Assembly: GCA_045430345.1 (NCBI GenBank)
Contig: JAILXT010000001.1
Coordinates: 124,001-188,000, forward strand
Source of the DNA: Agarilytica sp045430345
Lineage (GTDB): Bacteria; Pseudomonadota; Gammaproteobacteria; Pseudomonadales; Cellvibrionaceae
Length of the DNA: 64,000 nucleotides
Direction: 5' to 3'
Positions 8,700 to 16,458 of the stretch are shown here, one piece after another. A program made the position numbers and the translations under genes. Positions within the stretch are counted from its first letter, which is position 1. Each line of letters begins with the position of its first letter. The notes under the pieces are model-generated. The model did not search any database. It was not told the DNA's origin and saw only the letters and a program-made list of their open reading frames with translations.

Positions 8700-9113
8700 A
8701 TGCTGAGCAAGGAATTGTTGAGGCAGTTGTTTGCATTTGGGTGTGTTGGTGTCTTAGCAACGGTAGTGCATTACGTTGTTGCGTTGTTTTTTACCGATTT
8801 CTTATTGGTCAGTGTGTTTTTGTCCAATATTCTCGGTTATTGTGCTGCGGTGTTTGTTTCCATCTATGGGCACAGTGTTTTTACTTACCGCACCAAATTA
8901 ACGTCCGTGATCGCGCGACGTTTTATTGTTGTGTCGCTTAGTACGTTAGCTGCTAGTGAAGTTATTCTCTATAGTTTAACGACGTTGCTCCTTGTTCATC
9001 ATCGTATTGCTCTTGCCATTGTCGTGACCACGATTCCTGTCTTTACCTTTGTGATTAATAAGTGCTGGGTGTATGCCGCGCACGGCGGTCATAGCGCCTC
9101 TCGTTCTAAATAG
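8700..9113 (+). CDS. GtrA family membrane protein
   Basis: 137 residues with four predicted transmembrane helices (about 8-28, 36-56, 72-94, 102-122). The GtrA/DPMS pattern is visible: FAFGCVGVLATVVHY at the start, a small-residue-rich second helix with GYCAAVFVSIYGHSVFTY, and TFVINKCWVY at the end. GtrA proteins are thought to flip or carry polyprenyl-linked sugars for glycosylation of surface polymers. The start follows the rluB stop by two bases, so it is the last gene of the scpA-scpB-rluB-gtrA run. No partner glycosyltransferase is adjacent, so the substrate is unknown. Confidence 0.85.
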   Translation: MLSKELLRQLFAFGCVGVLATVVHYVVALFFTDFLLVSVFLSNILGYCAAVFVSIYGHSVFTYRTKLTSVIARRFIVVSLSTLAASEVILYSLTTLLLVHHRIALAIVVTTIPVFTFVINKCWVYAAHGGHSASRSK

Positions 9114-9130
9114 CTTTCCTTGGTGTGACG

Positions 9131-9174
9131 TATGAGAGTGTTGATTGCGTCAGCTAATCAACACCTCATATTTT
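9131..9174. terminator. Strong hairpin between gtrA and the MATE remnant
   Basis: TATGAGAGTGTTGATT (9131-9146) pairs with AATCAACACCTCATA (9156-9170): 15 base pairs with one bulged A, and a nine-base loop. TTTT follows on the plus strand, so it can end transcription of the scpA-gtrA operon. The right arm overlaps the stop codon of the minus-strand remnant. Confidence 0.65.
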
Positions 9175-9387
9175 GAAGACTTTTTCTTTGTTTAAATAAA
9201 TCACAGATGAAATGATCGTTATCGCGATTAATTCATATACTGGCGCGGCAAACCAAATATGTTTGATACTCCAAATACTTGGGATGATAAATATTAACGG
9301 TAACAATAGGCCGTAAGTTCTAAATAATGAAAGTAGCATCGCTTCTTTAGGTCTGCCGAGGCCTTGGAATGTCGCAGGTATGATCAT
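9166..9387 (-). pseudogene. C-terminal remnant of a MATE-family multidrug/toxin exporter
   Basis: A 73-codon frame that reads like the last two transmembrane helices of a MATE transporter: an entry loop ATFQGLGRPKEAMLLSLFR, then two hydrophobic spans and a short KEKVFKI end. Full MATE proteins have about 450 residues and twelve helices. Upstream of the ATG at 9387 there is an in-frame stop three codons away, and the next gene starts at once, so the first ~85% is missing. No matching fragment is seen nearby. I call it a decayed remnant. It could also be a real small membrane protein, but no ribosome binding site is obvious. Confidence 0.5.
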
Positions 9388-9427
9388 ATTGCTTTAAACG
9401 AAGTAGGGTTAGAATGGTTTCCAACGC

Positions 9428-10336
9428 CTACTTTTCTACGCGATTACGCCCTTTGTTTTTTGCTTTATAAAGTGCCGTATCGGCTATTTCCATAAGCTCC
9501 TTGCAGTCTTCGGTACCTTTGAAGCTGCTAATACCAATACTTACGGTACAAAATAAATCTTTATTGTCGAGGGAAACGGGCGACATGGCGACATTAACGC
9601 GTATGCGTTCAGCTATTACTTCGGCCTCATGACTGCCGGTGTTATGGAGCAGGGCGACAAACTCTTCACCGCCATAACGAAAAACTTGGTCTGTTTCTCG
9701 AAGTGTATCTTGAATAGAGCTTACAATTTGTTTAAGTGTTTTATCACCGTTAATATGCCCAACGCTGTCGTTTACGCGTTTGAAATGATCCACATCGATC
9801 ATTAAAATAGATAGTGGTTGATGGTGGCGTTTTGCCAGTTTTATTTCTCGGCCAAAATTGGTTTCTAATGCGTTTCGATTCCCTATTTCGGTCAGGTTAT
9901 CTCGCATCGATGATTCGAGCGCTTCACGATATTGAAGTGCGTTCCGTAAGGGAAAGAGCAATACACCGATCATCATTTCCAGTACGGCAAGCTCTGTTTC
10001 GCCGAAGCGTTTTCCGCGAGAGAACGTGATATTTCCAAGCTTCGCGTCTTCAGTGGCAATATTGTATGCCGCCGTGTGAGCGCATGTTTTTCCGAGGCTG
10101 ACCTCTAAACCACTCGGCTCATACGTATAGGTAAGCCCTGAGGTCTGCACAAAGTCCTGTAGGTTATCGAAGAAATGTTGCAGGGTGACTTCGAGGTCTA
10201 AGCTCGTTTGTAGAAGGCTATACGCCAAATTGAAACGTAGCTCTTTGAAATATTTTTCATCGGCCAACCGGCTAACAGAAGCAAAATTGTTTGGCTTTGC
10301 GCTGCTATCTGGTCTTGAAGAGGCTAGTCGTACCAT
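9428..10336 (-). CDS. Diguanylate cyclase (GGDEF domain) with a GAF-like N-terminal region
   Basis: 302 residues. The catalytic GGDEF domain covers about 140-300: NLTEIGNRNALE, MIDVDHFKRVNDSVGH and the active-site RYGGEEF with GGEEF at 222-226. RETD at 213-216 lies exactly five residues before it, which is the allosteric inhibitory site, so feedback by c-di-GMP is expected. It makes cyclic di-GMP from two GTP. Residues ~30-135 resemble a degenerate GAF-type sensor without a clear ligand motif. No signal peptide or membrane helix is seen, so it is cytoplasmic. A transcribed partner is absent. An atypical PilZ protein lies at 22.3 kb. Confidence 0.9.
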   Translation of the reverse strand: MVRLASSRPDSSAKPNNFASVSRLADEKYFKELRFNLAYSLLQTSLDLEVTLQHFFDNLQDFVQTSGLTYTYEPSGLEVSLGKTCAHTAAYNIATEDAKLGNITFSRGKRFGETELAVLEMMIGVLLFPLRNALQYREALESSMRDNLTEIGNRNALETNFGREIKLAKRHHQPLSILMIDVDHFKRVNDSVGHINGDKTLKQIVSSIQDTLRETDQVFRYGGEEFVALLHNTGSHEAEVIAERIRVNVAMSPVSLDNKDLFCTVSIGISSFKGTEDCKELMEIADTALYKAKNKGRNRVEK

Positions 10337-10644
10337 AATTACTACCTAATACTTTGAGGCAAACTGTTCATTAGTAAATCAGTCAAAGCGAAATGTATGC
10401 CAAAAACTTTTGGTTTAAAAAATACCTATATTTCAATGGCTTAGTGATCTGTTCTTAAGCTGTTTTTATCCCAGCCAAAATATTGGCGTCGCTGATCAAT
10501 GTTTGAGCGTATTGCCGACGGATATTTATTGCCGCTTTTCGAGCGTTCTTTCCGCTTGAAAGCTTTGGATTTGTTGAGTTGCGGAAGGGAAGTTGAGAGA
10601 ATGCGCGCGTTTCAATATGAGTAAGCTAAGAGGTTGGTACCGCA
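10337..10644. other. Divergent intergenic region
   Basis: 308 bases between the divergent diguanylate cyclase and flavodoxin starts. It contains a short A+T palindrome (CCAAAAACTTTTGG, about 10398-10411), but I see no convincing consensus promoter, gene or large repeat. Confidence 0.45.
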
Positions 10645-11187
10645 GTGTCTGATATAGGATTGTTTTTCGGCAGTGATGACGGCAATACAGAGTCCGTTGG
10701 CTATCGCATTCAAAAGCGTTTTGGTGCTGATGTGTGTGATGTGCATGATGTTGCGGAAGTCACACAGTTAGATTTTGCAGAATACGACAACATTATATTA
10801 GGTATTCCTACCTGGGATTTCGGGCAAATCCAGTCTGATTGGGAAGAGTTTTGGGATGACATCTCGGAAGTTGATTTCTCTGGGAAAACGGTCGCGCTCT
10901 ATGGTCTAGGTGATCAGTTTGGTTACGGTGATTTCTTTTTGGATGCTTTGGGTATGCTCCACGATGTGGTTGTGGGGCGTGGGGCCAAGATCGTTGGGCA
11001 CTGGCCGACGGAAGGCTATGAGTTCGATGCCTCTAAAGCACTCGTTGATGGTGAGCCGTTATTTGTTGGTCTGGGGATAGATGAAGATCAGCAATCGGAG
11101 CTGACGTCGGGACGTCTCAATCAATGGTGTGAGCAACTCCAAGCGCAGTTTGGTCTTGGCTCAGATATTGAAGCGCTACAAGATTAA
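10645..11187 (+). CDS. Long-chain flavodoxin
   Basis: 180 residues from a GTG start. The FMN phosphate-binding loop is FFGSDDGNTESVGYRI at residues 8-23. The isoalloxazine-binding loops are recognisable at PTWDFGQIQSDWEEF near 55 and YGLGDQFGYGDFF near 91. The ~20-residue loop splitting the last strand (GHWPTEGYEFDASKALVDG) marks the long-chain class. It is a low-potential one-electron carrier in the cytoplasm. The first loop has SDDGN where many flavodoxins have SDTGN. Its redox partner is not indicated by the neighbours. Confidence 0.92.
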   Translation: MSDIGLFFGSDDGNTESVGYRIQKRFGADVCDVHDVAEVTQLDFAEYDNIILGIPTWDFGQIQSDWEEFWDDISEVDFSGKTVALYGLGDQFGYGDFFLDALGMLHDVVVGRGAKIVGHWPTEGYEFDASKALVDGEPLFVGLGIDEDQQSELTSGRLNQWCEQLQAQFGLGSDIEALQD

Positions 11188-11211
11188 TCTTATGTGGGCG
11201 TGCGCTGCGTT

Positions 11212-11571
11212 ATGACCGAAAAAAACAAAGGTTTTACCCGAGTATATAAGGCGGTCCAATACTCGTATAAAGGGTTTAAGGCGTGCTTCAAAAACGAGGC
11301 GGCTTTTCGTCAAGAGCTGATCTCGGCTTTGGTGTTGATCCCATTAGCGATGTGGTTACCGGTTTCAAAGCTAGAGCGTATCGTGATGGTAAGCTCTGTG
11401 GTGTTGGTCCTCATTGTGGAATTACTTAATTCGGGTATAGAGGCCGTCGTTGATCGGATTGGCTATGAGCAGCATGAGCTGGCTGGTCGAGCGAAGGATA
11501 TGGGTTCTGCTGCTGTATTGATCAGTTTGATGTTATGGGCTTATGTCTGGGGCAGTATTCTCTTTCTGTAG
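11212..11571 (+). CDS. dgkA: Diacylglycerol kinase
   Basis: 119 residues from ATG 11212, chosen because MTEKNKGFTRVYKA aligns with the start of E. coli DgkA; an in-frame GTG at 11194 would add six residues. Three transmembrane helices follow an amphipathic N-terminal segment. Family signatures are NEAAFRQE near residue 28, and ELLNSGIEAVVDRIG near 69-83, which carries active-site Glu and Asn, then HELAGRAKDMGSAAV. The enzyme phosphorylates diacylglycerol with ATP at the inner membrane, returning it to phosphatidic acid. It starts 24 bases after the flavodoxin stop. Confidence 0.92.
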   Translation: MTEKNKGFTRVYKAVQYSYKGFKACFKNEAAFRQELISALVLIPLAMWLPVSKLERIVMVSSVVLVLIVELLNSGIEAVVDRIGYEQHELAGRAKDMGSAAVLISLMLWAYVWGSILFL

Positions 11572-11579
11572 CCCCCGGT

Positions 11580-12224
11580 TTAATAGGACAACAACTCTAT
11601 TCCCAGTTTGGTTAACTGCCGGGTGAGGGCAATAAGCGGTAGTCCTGTCAGGGCGGTAGGGTCTTCGCTTTCAATGGATTCAAAAAGCGCAATGCCAGCG
11701 GTTTCGTTTTTGAATGCGCCCACGCAATCGTATGGTTGGTCTTGTTGAATGTAGCGTTCGATAAGCGGCAATGGGAGGTTGCGTAGTTTTACCCGAGTTT
11801 CCGCACTTTCCACATACGTTTCCTTTGATACGTTATTCATCACACAAACACCGGAATAAAAAGACAGGCTTTGTCCGCTCAGCTCGGTCAGTTGCGCCAG
11901 TGCGCTGTCATGATCTCCAGGCTTTTTGAGTAAATTGCCTCGCCATTCTGCCGTTTGATCCCCTGCAATGATGATATGTATAGACTCATCGCTCAGTTGT
12001 TCGCTCACCGCTAAAGCTTTCAGTGCCGATAGCCTCAGAGCCGTTTGAGAGGGCGGTTCGTTGGCTAAAGGGCTTTCATCTATATGGGGTGAAATACATT
12101 GGAGTTGCAGGTCGAATCGGCTTTCGAGCTGAGCCTTACGATATGGCGAGCTGGAGGCAAGCACAAAAGTGGGTGCGGAAGTTTGATCAAACTCAGTAGC
12201 GATAGGGGGTGTAGGCTGTTTCAT
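11580..12224 (-). CDS. Maf-family nucleoside triphosphate pyrophosphatase, YceF type
   Basis: 214 residues. The Maf signature ASSSPYRKAQLESRF lies at 23-37, the catalytic Asp region is AGDQTAEWRG, and FKNETAGIALFESIESEDPT followed by GLPLIAL near 170-195 is diagnostic of the YceF branch rather than Maf/YhdE. YceF hydrolyses 7-methyl-GTP and related nucleotides. The first ~20 residues (KQPTPPIATEFDQTS) extend beyond the usual 194-residue length, so a later start is possible. It is divergent from yceD-rpmF, the usual arrangement in this group. Confidence 0.88.
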   Translation of the reverse strand: MKQPTPPIATEFDQTSAPTFVLASSSPYRKAQLESRFDLQLQCISPHIDESPLANEPPSQTALRLSALKALAVSEQLSDESIHIIIAGDQTAEWRGNLLKKPGDHDSALAQLTELSGQSLSFYSGVCVMNNVSKETYVESAETRVKLRNLPLPLIERYIQQDQPYDCVGAFKNETAGIALFESIESEDPTALTGLPLIALTRQLTKLGIELLSY

Positions 12225-12272
12225 AGAGGTAATTTAATTACTGTTTAGTGCAGAATTTTTATGCGTTTTTCT

Positions 12273-12301
12273 TTGACAGAGATAGGACAACTCCCTATCA
12301 T
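12273..12301 (+). promoter_or_regulatory. Sigma-70 promoter for yceD-rpmF-plsX
   Basis: TTGACA at 12273-12278 and TATCAT at 12296-12301 with a 17-base spacer: a perfect -35 and a near-consensus -10. The expected transcription start is around 12308, only about three bases before the yceD ATG at 12311. Confidence 0.75.
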
Positions 12302-12310
12302 TGCGCGCTT

Positions 12311-12865
12311 ATGTCTGAGGGCTCACCGTCACAACGACTTCCACGTCAACTAAATCCGCGAAAATTCGCGTATGCAGGCGTTGAAATCGAAGGTTCTATC
12401 GACAGCGCCACAATGACTAGGCTTGCTGAGGCAGTCGATTCTATCGGTGATCTGTACGCACGTCTTGTCTTTTCGATACGTGAAGATGGAAAGATGACGG
12501 TTACGGGCACAGCGAAAGCAGGGCTGGCTTATCAATGCCAGCGATGCCTTCAACCGATGAAGGAGGCTGCAGTAGAGCTTGATCTCTTAGTTGCCTTGGT
12601 TCGGAATGAAGATGAAGCGAAAGCGCTACCGGGAACGTTAGAGCCCTGGGTAGTTGAAGAAGATGAGGCCGATGTCTATGCCTTAATCGAAGATGAGCTT
12701 CTGTTGTCGTTACCTGTCGTCTCTTTTCATGAAGAAGCATGTATAGAGGCGAGCTTGATGTCTGCGGGTGAAGAGCTGGAAGAGCCCGAGATAGAAAAAG
12801 ATAATCCCTTTAGTGTTTTATCGGCTTTAAAGAGTACCGATAGTGGTACAAAAAACGAGTCGTAA
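12311..12865 (+). CDS. yceD: YceD (DUF177), 23S rRNA accumulation protein
   Basis: 184 residues from ATG 12311; the frame is open back to 12248, but those codons lie upstream of or within the promoter. The start MSEGSPSQRLPRQLNPRKFA aligns in style with E. coli YceD. The C-x2-C pair in YQCQRCLQPM near residue 77, the acidic PWVVEEDEADVYALIEDELL near 113 and the closing NPFSVLSALK are family hallmarks. YceD is needed for normal 23S rRNA levels and is almost always upstream of rpmF, as here. No Shine-Dalgarno sequence precedes the ATG. Confidence 0.88.
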   Translation: MSEGSPSQRLPRQLNPRKFAYAGVEIEGSIDSATMTRLAEAVDSIGDLYARLVFSIREDGKMTVTGTAKAGLAYQCQRCLQPMKEAAVELDLLVALVRNEDEAKALPGTLEPWVVEEDEADVYALIEDELLLSLPVVSFHEEACIEASLMSAGEELEEPEIEKDNPFSVLSALKSTDSGTKNES

Positions 12866-12933
12866 AGCACTTTGTTGGATCAGTCAGACTGGCGAGAGCC
12901 AGGCTGTTGGTTTTAAAAATTGGAGTCAACGTT

Positions 12934-13119
12934 ATGGCAGTACAAAAGAGCAAGAAAACTCGATCTCGTCGTGGCATGCGCCGCTCACATGATTCATTGA
13001 GCAACGCGACACTTTCAGTCGATCCAACAACTGGTGAAAAGCACTTGCGTCACCATGTGACTGCAGACGGTTTTTATAAAGGCCGTAAAGTGGTTAATAT
13101 CGCTGGCGACGACGAGTAA
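12934..13119 (+). CDS. rpmF: 50S ribosomal protein L32
   Basis: 61 residues from ATG 12934 with GGAG eight bases upstream. The start MAVQKSKKTRSRRGMRRSHD is the classic L32 N-terminus. It lacks the zinc-binding cysteines found in some L32 proteins. The gene lies between yceD and plsX, the standard gammaproteobacterial arrangement linking ribosome and lipid synthesis. Confidence 0.97.
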   Translation: MAVQKSKKTRSRRGMRRSHDSLSNATLSVDPTTGEKHLRHHVTADGFYKGRKVVNIAGDDE

Positions 13120-13121
13120 GA

Positions 13122-14123
13122 TTGTCGTTAAAGCAAACGATTGCTGTTGATGCGATGGGCGGGGACGAAGGTCCCCGTCTTTGTGTTCCCGCGACGCTAA
13201 AATTCCTCCAAGCCCAAAATGATTTCGATGTATGCCTCTTCGGACAGCGCGATACGATCGAACCTCTTCTTCCCAATTCCTCTCTAAAAAAACGCATAAA
13301 GCTTAACCATTGTGACCAGGTTGTTGAAATGGGTGAGGTTCCGGGATCGGCGTATCGTCATAAAAGAGCTTCTTCTATGTGGTGCGCTTTGGAGAGTCTG
13401 GCCGAAGGCCATGCTCAGGCATGTGTGAGTGCAGGAAATACCGGTGCATTGATGGCAATGAGTCGTCACCTGGTGACAACGGTTGAGGGGATGAAACGCC
13501 CTGCGATCTGTAAGCCAGTGCCGACAGTAAAAAACGATAGCTATTTACTCGATCTCGGCGCCAATTTAAATTGTTCCCCTGAGCAGTTATTACAGTTTGC
13601 TTTGATGGGGGTGGCATTGGCGCAGGTCTGTGGTTGCACGAACCCTAGCGTGGCATTGATGAATGTGGGGGCTGAAACAAGTAAGGGGCATCAGGAGATC
13701 AAAGCAGCATTTTCGTTGATGGCCGCTCACCCCAATCTTAATTTTCAGGGGTTTATCGAGGGGAATAATTTATACAGCGGTGTCGTTGACGTTGTTGTGT
13801 GTGATGGTTTCGTTGGTAATGTCGCGCTAAAAGTCAGCGAAGGTGCAGCGTCGTTTATTTTAGACAGCTTACGCCAGGAGTTTTCATCAAGCGCTTGGCG
13901 AAAACTGTTGGGGGTAATGAATCGCCTTGCGCTTAAGCGTTGGCACGATCGTTTTAATCCCTCTAAATATAACGGTGCCGCTTTACTGGGTTTAAAAAAG
14001 GTTGTCATAAAAAGCCACGGGGGTGCTGATTCTCTTGGGTTTTATGAGGCGCTGCGTACTGCTCAGCGGCAAGTCGATCTGGATATTCCTGCGCGCCTTG
14101 AAGCGAGCCTAGGGCTCGTTTAG
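13122..14123 (+). CDS. plsX: Phosphate acyltransferase PlsX
   Basis: 333 residues from TTG 13122, two bases after the rpmF stop, so coupled translation is likely. The start IAVDAMGGDEGPR near residues 7-19, the acidic pocket SAGNTGALMAMS near 102-113, and VVVCDGFVGNVALK near 224 are PlsX hallmarks. PlsX makes acyl-phosphate from acyl-ACP, the donor for PlsY in phospholipid synthesis, as a peripheral protein at the inner membrane. The fab genes that supply acyl-ACP follow directly. Confidence 0.95.
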   Translation: MSLKQTIAVDAMGGDEGPRLCVPATLKFLQAQNDFDVCLFGQRDTIEPLLPNSSLKKRIKLNHCDQVVEMGEVPGSAYRHKRASSMWCALESLAEGHAQACVSAGNTGALMAMSRHLVTTVEGMKRPAICKPVPTVKNDSYLLDLGANLNCSPEQLLQFALMGVALAQVCGCTNPSVALMNVGAETSKGHQEIKAAFSLMAAHPNLNFQGFIEGNNLYSGVVDVVVCDGFVGNVALKVSEGAASFILDSLRQEFSSSAWRKLLGVMNRLALKRWHDRFNPSKYNGAALLGLKKVVIKSHGGADSLGFYEALRTAQRQVDLDIPARLEASLGLV

Positions 14124-14200
14124 CGCGTTAGAGTCTTGGCTTGAGAGAATGCTAGCGCGAGTCGTAAACAAATTTGTTAAAAGTCAGTTGAGTTAAAAAA

Positions 14201-15139
14201 ATGAAAGAAAATCTTGCGATTATATTTCCAGGGCAGGGATCTCAAAAAGTAGGGATGTTGGCAGACTACGAAGGTAGTGAAATATTACAAGCAACTTTTG
14301 CTGAAGCTTCGGAAGCGCTTGGTTATAACGCGTGGGAAGCGGTCAAAGAGGGGCCTCAAGAAAAGCTTAATTTAACCGAAATCACGCAGCCAATATTGTT
14401 GACCTCTAGTATTGCACTGTGGCGAATTTGGCAGGACAAGAATGGCAGCGTGCCTGCGTTCATGGCTGGGCACAGCTTGGGTGAGTGGACGGCGCTTGTA
14501 GCCTCTGAAACGGTTGCGTTTCAGGATGCGGTTAAACTTGTTCGTTCGCGCGGTAAATATATGCAAGATGCCGTACCTGCTGGTGAAGGGGCGATGGCCG
14601 CAATTATTGGTCTTGCTGATGATGTGGTTGAAAATATATGTGCAGAAGTCACCGCCGAAGGGGTTGTTTCGGCAGTGAATTACAATTCGCCTGCACAGCT
14701 GGTTATTGCGGGGAATGCGGCATGTGTAGAGCAGGCTATAGACGCGTGTCGAGAGGCCGGAGCGAAAAAAGCAATGTCACTGCCTGTTAGCGCACCTTTC
14801 CATACGTCTTTAATGAAGCCTGCAGCGGACCGTTTGCAAGAAGAGATTATGGCAACCGCCTTTGCTTCGCCAAAGGTGCCTGTCATCCATAACGTTAATG
14901 CTCAAACCGAAACCGATGCTGAAAAGATTAAGCAGATTATGGTTGAGCAAATCTATAGCCCGGTACGCTGGGTATCTTGTGTTCAAACGCTTGTAAATAA
15001 AGGTGTTGAGCAAGCCGTAGAGTGTGGGCCAGGCAAGGTATTGAGTGGGTTAAACCGACGAATCGATAAATCCATTAGCTCTTTTGCAACCGAGCAAGCA
15101 AGTGCGCTCGAATCTGCAATTGAGGCAACACAACAATAA
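14201..15139 (+). CDS. fabD: Malonyl-CoA:ACP transacylase
   Basis: 312 residues. FPGQGSQKVGM at 9-19 forms the oxyanion-hole loop, and GHSLGEW at 90-96 holds the nucleophile Ser92. VSAPFHTSLM near 196-205 carries the catalytic His. The enzyme loads malonyl groups on ACP for chain elongation. It sits between plsX and fabG and probably belongs to the same transcript, although the ATG is preceded by only a weak A-rich site. Confidence 0.96.
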   Translation: MKENLAIIFPGQGSQKVGMLADYEGSEILQATFAEASEALGYNAWEAVKEGPQEKLNLTEITQPILLTSSIALWRIWQDKNGSVPAFMAGHSLGEWTALVASETVAFQDAVKLVRSRGKYMQDAVPAGEGAMAAIIGLADDVVENICAEVTAEGVVSAVNYNSPAQLVIAGNAACVEQAIDACREAGAKKAMSLPVSAPFHTSLMKPAADRLQEEIMATAFASPKVPVIHNVNAQTETDAEKIKQIMVEQIYSPVRWVSCVQTLVNKGVEQAVECGPGKVLSGLNRRIDKSISSFATEQASALESAIEATQQ

Positions 15140-15151
15140 AAAGGGGGAGCT

Positions 15152-15895
15152 ATGTCTCTTGAAAGCAAAGTCGCACTGGTTACTGGTGCGAGCCGTGGAA
15201 TAGGCGCTTCGATCGCCGATACCATTGGTGCCGCTGGTGCGCTTGTGATTGGAACGGCTACATCGGAAGGCGGCGCAGAGAAAATTACTGCCCGTCTAAA
15301 AGAAAAAGGCATCAAGGGTGAGGGGATGGTGTTGAATGTCACAGATGCCGATTCTGTTGCTGCTGTGATGAAGGCTATTCAGGGAGCATACGGCGCGCCT
15401 CAAATACTTGTTAATAATGCGGGTATCACCAAAGATAACTTGTTGATGCGCATGAGTGAAGATGAGTGGTTTGACGTGGTGAATACCAACCTTAGCGCGG
15501 TATATCGCCTGAGCAAGGCCTGTCTTCGTGGCATGATGAAGGCGCGATGGGGGCGTATCGTCAATATTTCATCTGTTGTTGGTCAGATGGGGAATGCTGG
15601 GCAAACAAACTACGCCTCGACTAAGGCTGGGGTTATGGGTTTCACCCGATCTCTTGCAAAAGAAGTGGGTTCTCGTAACGTGACCGTTAATGCGGTGGCG
15701 CCAGGGTTTATCGATACCGATATGACGGATGTGCTTACTGAAGATCAAAAGAACTTGATGTTGAGCGGAATTCCGATGGCGCGTCTTGGTCAGCCAGAAG
15801 AGATTGCAAAAGTCGTGAAATTCTTGAGTGGTGACGATTCCAGCTACGTTACAGGTGAGACAATTCACGTAAATGGCGGCATGTATATGTGCTAA
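15152..15895 (+). CDS. fabG: 3-oxoacyl-[ACP] reductase
   Basis: 247 residues with a strong AAGGGGGAG site. Short-chain dehydrogenase motifs: TGASRGIG at 12-19 for NADPH, NNAGIT near 88, and catalytic Ser/Tyr/Lys in NISSVVGQ and YASTKAG near 138-157. It reduces 3-oxoacyl-ACP in each round of elongation. It follows fabD by 12 bases. A hairpin overlaps its stop codon, so the plsX-fabG transcript probably ends here in part. Confidence 0.96.
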   Translation: MSLESKVALVTGASRGIGASIADTIGAAGALVIGTATSEGGAEKITARLKEKGIKGEGMVLNVTDADSVAAVMKAIQGAYGAPQILVNNAGITKDNLLMRMSEDEWFDVVNTNLSAVYRLSKACLRGMMKARWGRIVNISSVVGQMGNAGQTNYASTKAGVMGFTRSLAKEVGSRNVTVNAVAPGFIDTDMTDVLTEDQKNLMLSGIPMARLGQPEEIAKVVKFLSGDDSSYVTGETIHVNGGMYMC

Positions 15896-15931
15896 CTCTT
15901 TGATTTTTAAGAGTTAATTTATATTTTTTAA
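15893..15931 (+). terminator. Intrinsic terminator after fabG
   Basis: TAACTCTT (15893-15900) pairs with AAGAGTTA (15909-15916) across an eight-base loop, followed by a T-rich stretch to 15931. The left arm includes the fabG stop codon. The stem is A+T-rich, so it may be leaky. Confidence 0.55.
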
Positions 15932-15950
15932 ACTTTTTTTGTTTGAAGCG

Positions 15951-15978
15951 TTACAAGTGATGTAAATAGCGTTAAAAT
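15951..15978 (+). promoter_or_regulatory. Sigma-70 promoter for acpP
   Basis: TTACAA at 15951-15956 and TAAAAT at 15973-15978 with a 16-base spacer. It would give a leader of about 105 bases before acpP, matching the need for a strong separate promoter for this abundant protein. Confidence 0.6.
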
Positions 15979-16091
15979 GCGCGCACGTGCAGGCCGGAGC
16001 CTAATTTTTAAGTCGATTTGTACGTAGACTTCACTTAAAACACTTGATTGTACGGCTTCACAAAAGATCATTTTAGGAGTTAAGAACGACT

Positions 16092-16328
16092 ATGAGTAGC
16101 ATTGAAGAACGCGTTAAGAAGATCGTCGCAGAACAGCTAGGCGTAAAAGAAGAAGAAGTAAAAAACGAGGCATCTTTCGTTGAAGACCTAGGCGCCGACT
16201 CTTTGGACACCGTTGAGTTGGTGATGGCTTTAGAAGAAGAATTTGAAACTGAAATTCCTGATGAAGAAGCTGAAAAGATCACTACTGTCCAGTTAGCCAT
16301 CGACTATATCAACCAGAACCTAGCGTAA
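16092..16328 (+). CDS. acpP: Acyl carrier protein
   Basis: 78 very acidic residues. The 4'-phosphopantetheine site is GADSLDTVELVMALEEEF, with Ser37 modified. It carries growing acyl chains for fatty acid, phospholipid and lipid A synthesis, and is also the usual acyl donor for LuxI/FeeM-type synthases such as the candidate at 45.4 kb. It has its own promoter and terminator, with TTTAGGAG about 15 bases upstream of the start. Confidence 0.98.
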   Translation: MSSIEERVKKIVAEQLGVKEEEVKNEASFVEDLGADSLDTVELVMALEEEFETEIPDEEAEKITTVQLAIDYINQNLA

Positions 16329-16358
16329 CTCGCTATATTCTTTGTTGAATCTTTTTAT

Positions 16359-16405
16359 AAAAGCCGTATCTATGTGTAATAGTACGGCTTTTATTTTATT
16401 CTATT
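16359..16405 (+). terminator. Intrinsic terminator after acpP
   Basis: AAAAGCCGTA (16359-16368) pairs exactly with TACGGCTTTT (16383-16392), followed by a T-rich tail to about 16405. Confidence 0.75.
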
Positions 16406-16458
16406 TTCTATCTTTTTCATCTTTCTGGCTGCGCTAGCAGTTGTGTCTGGAGGCTAAT

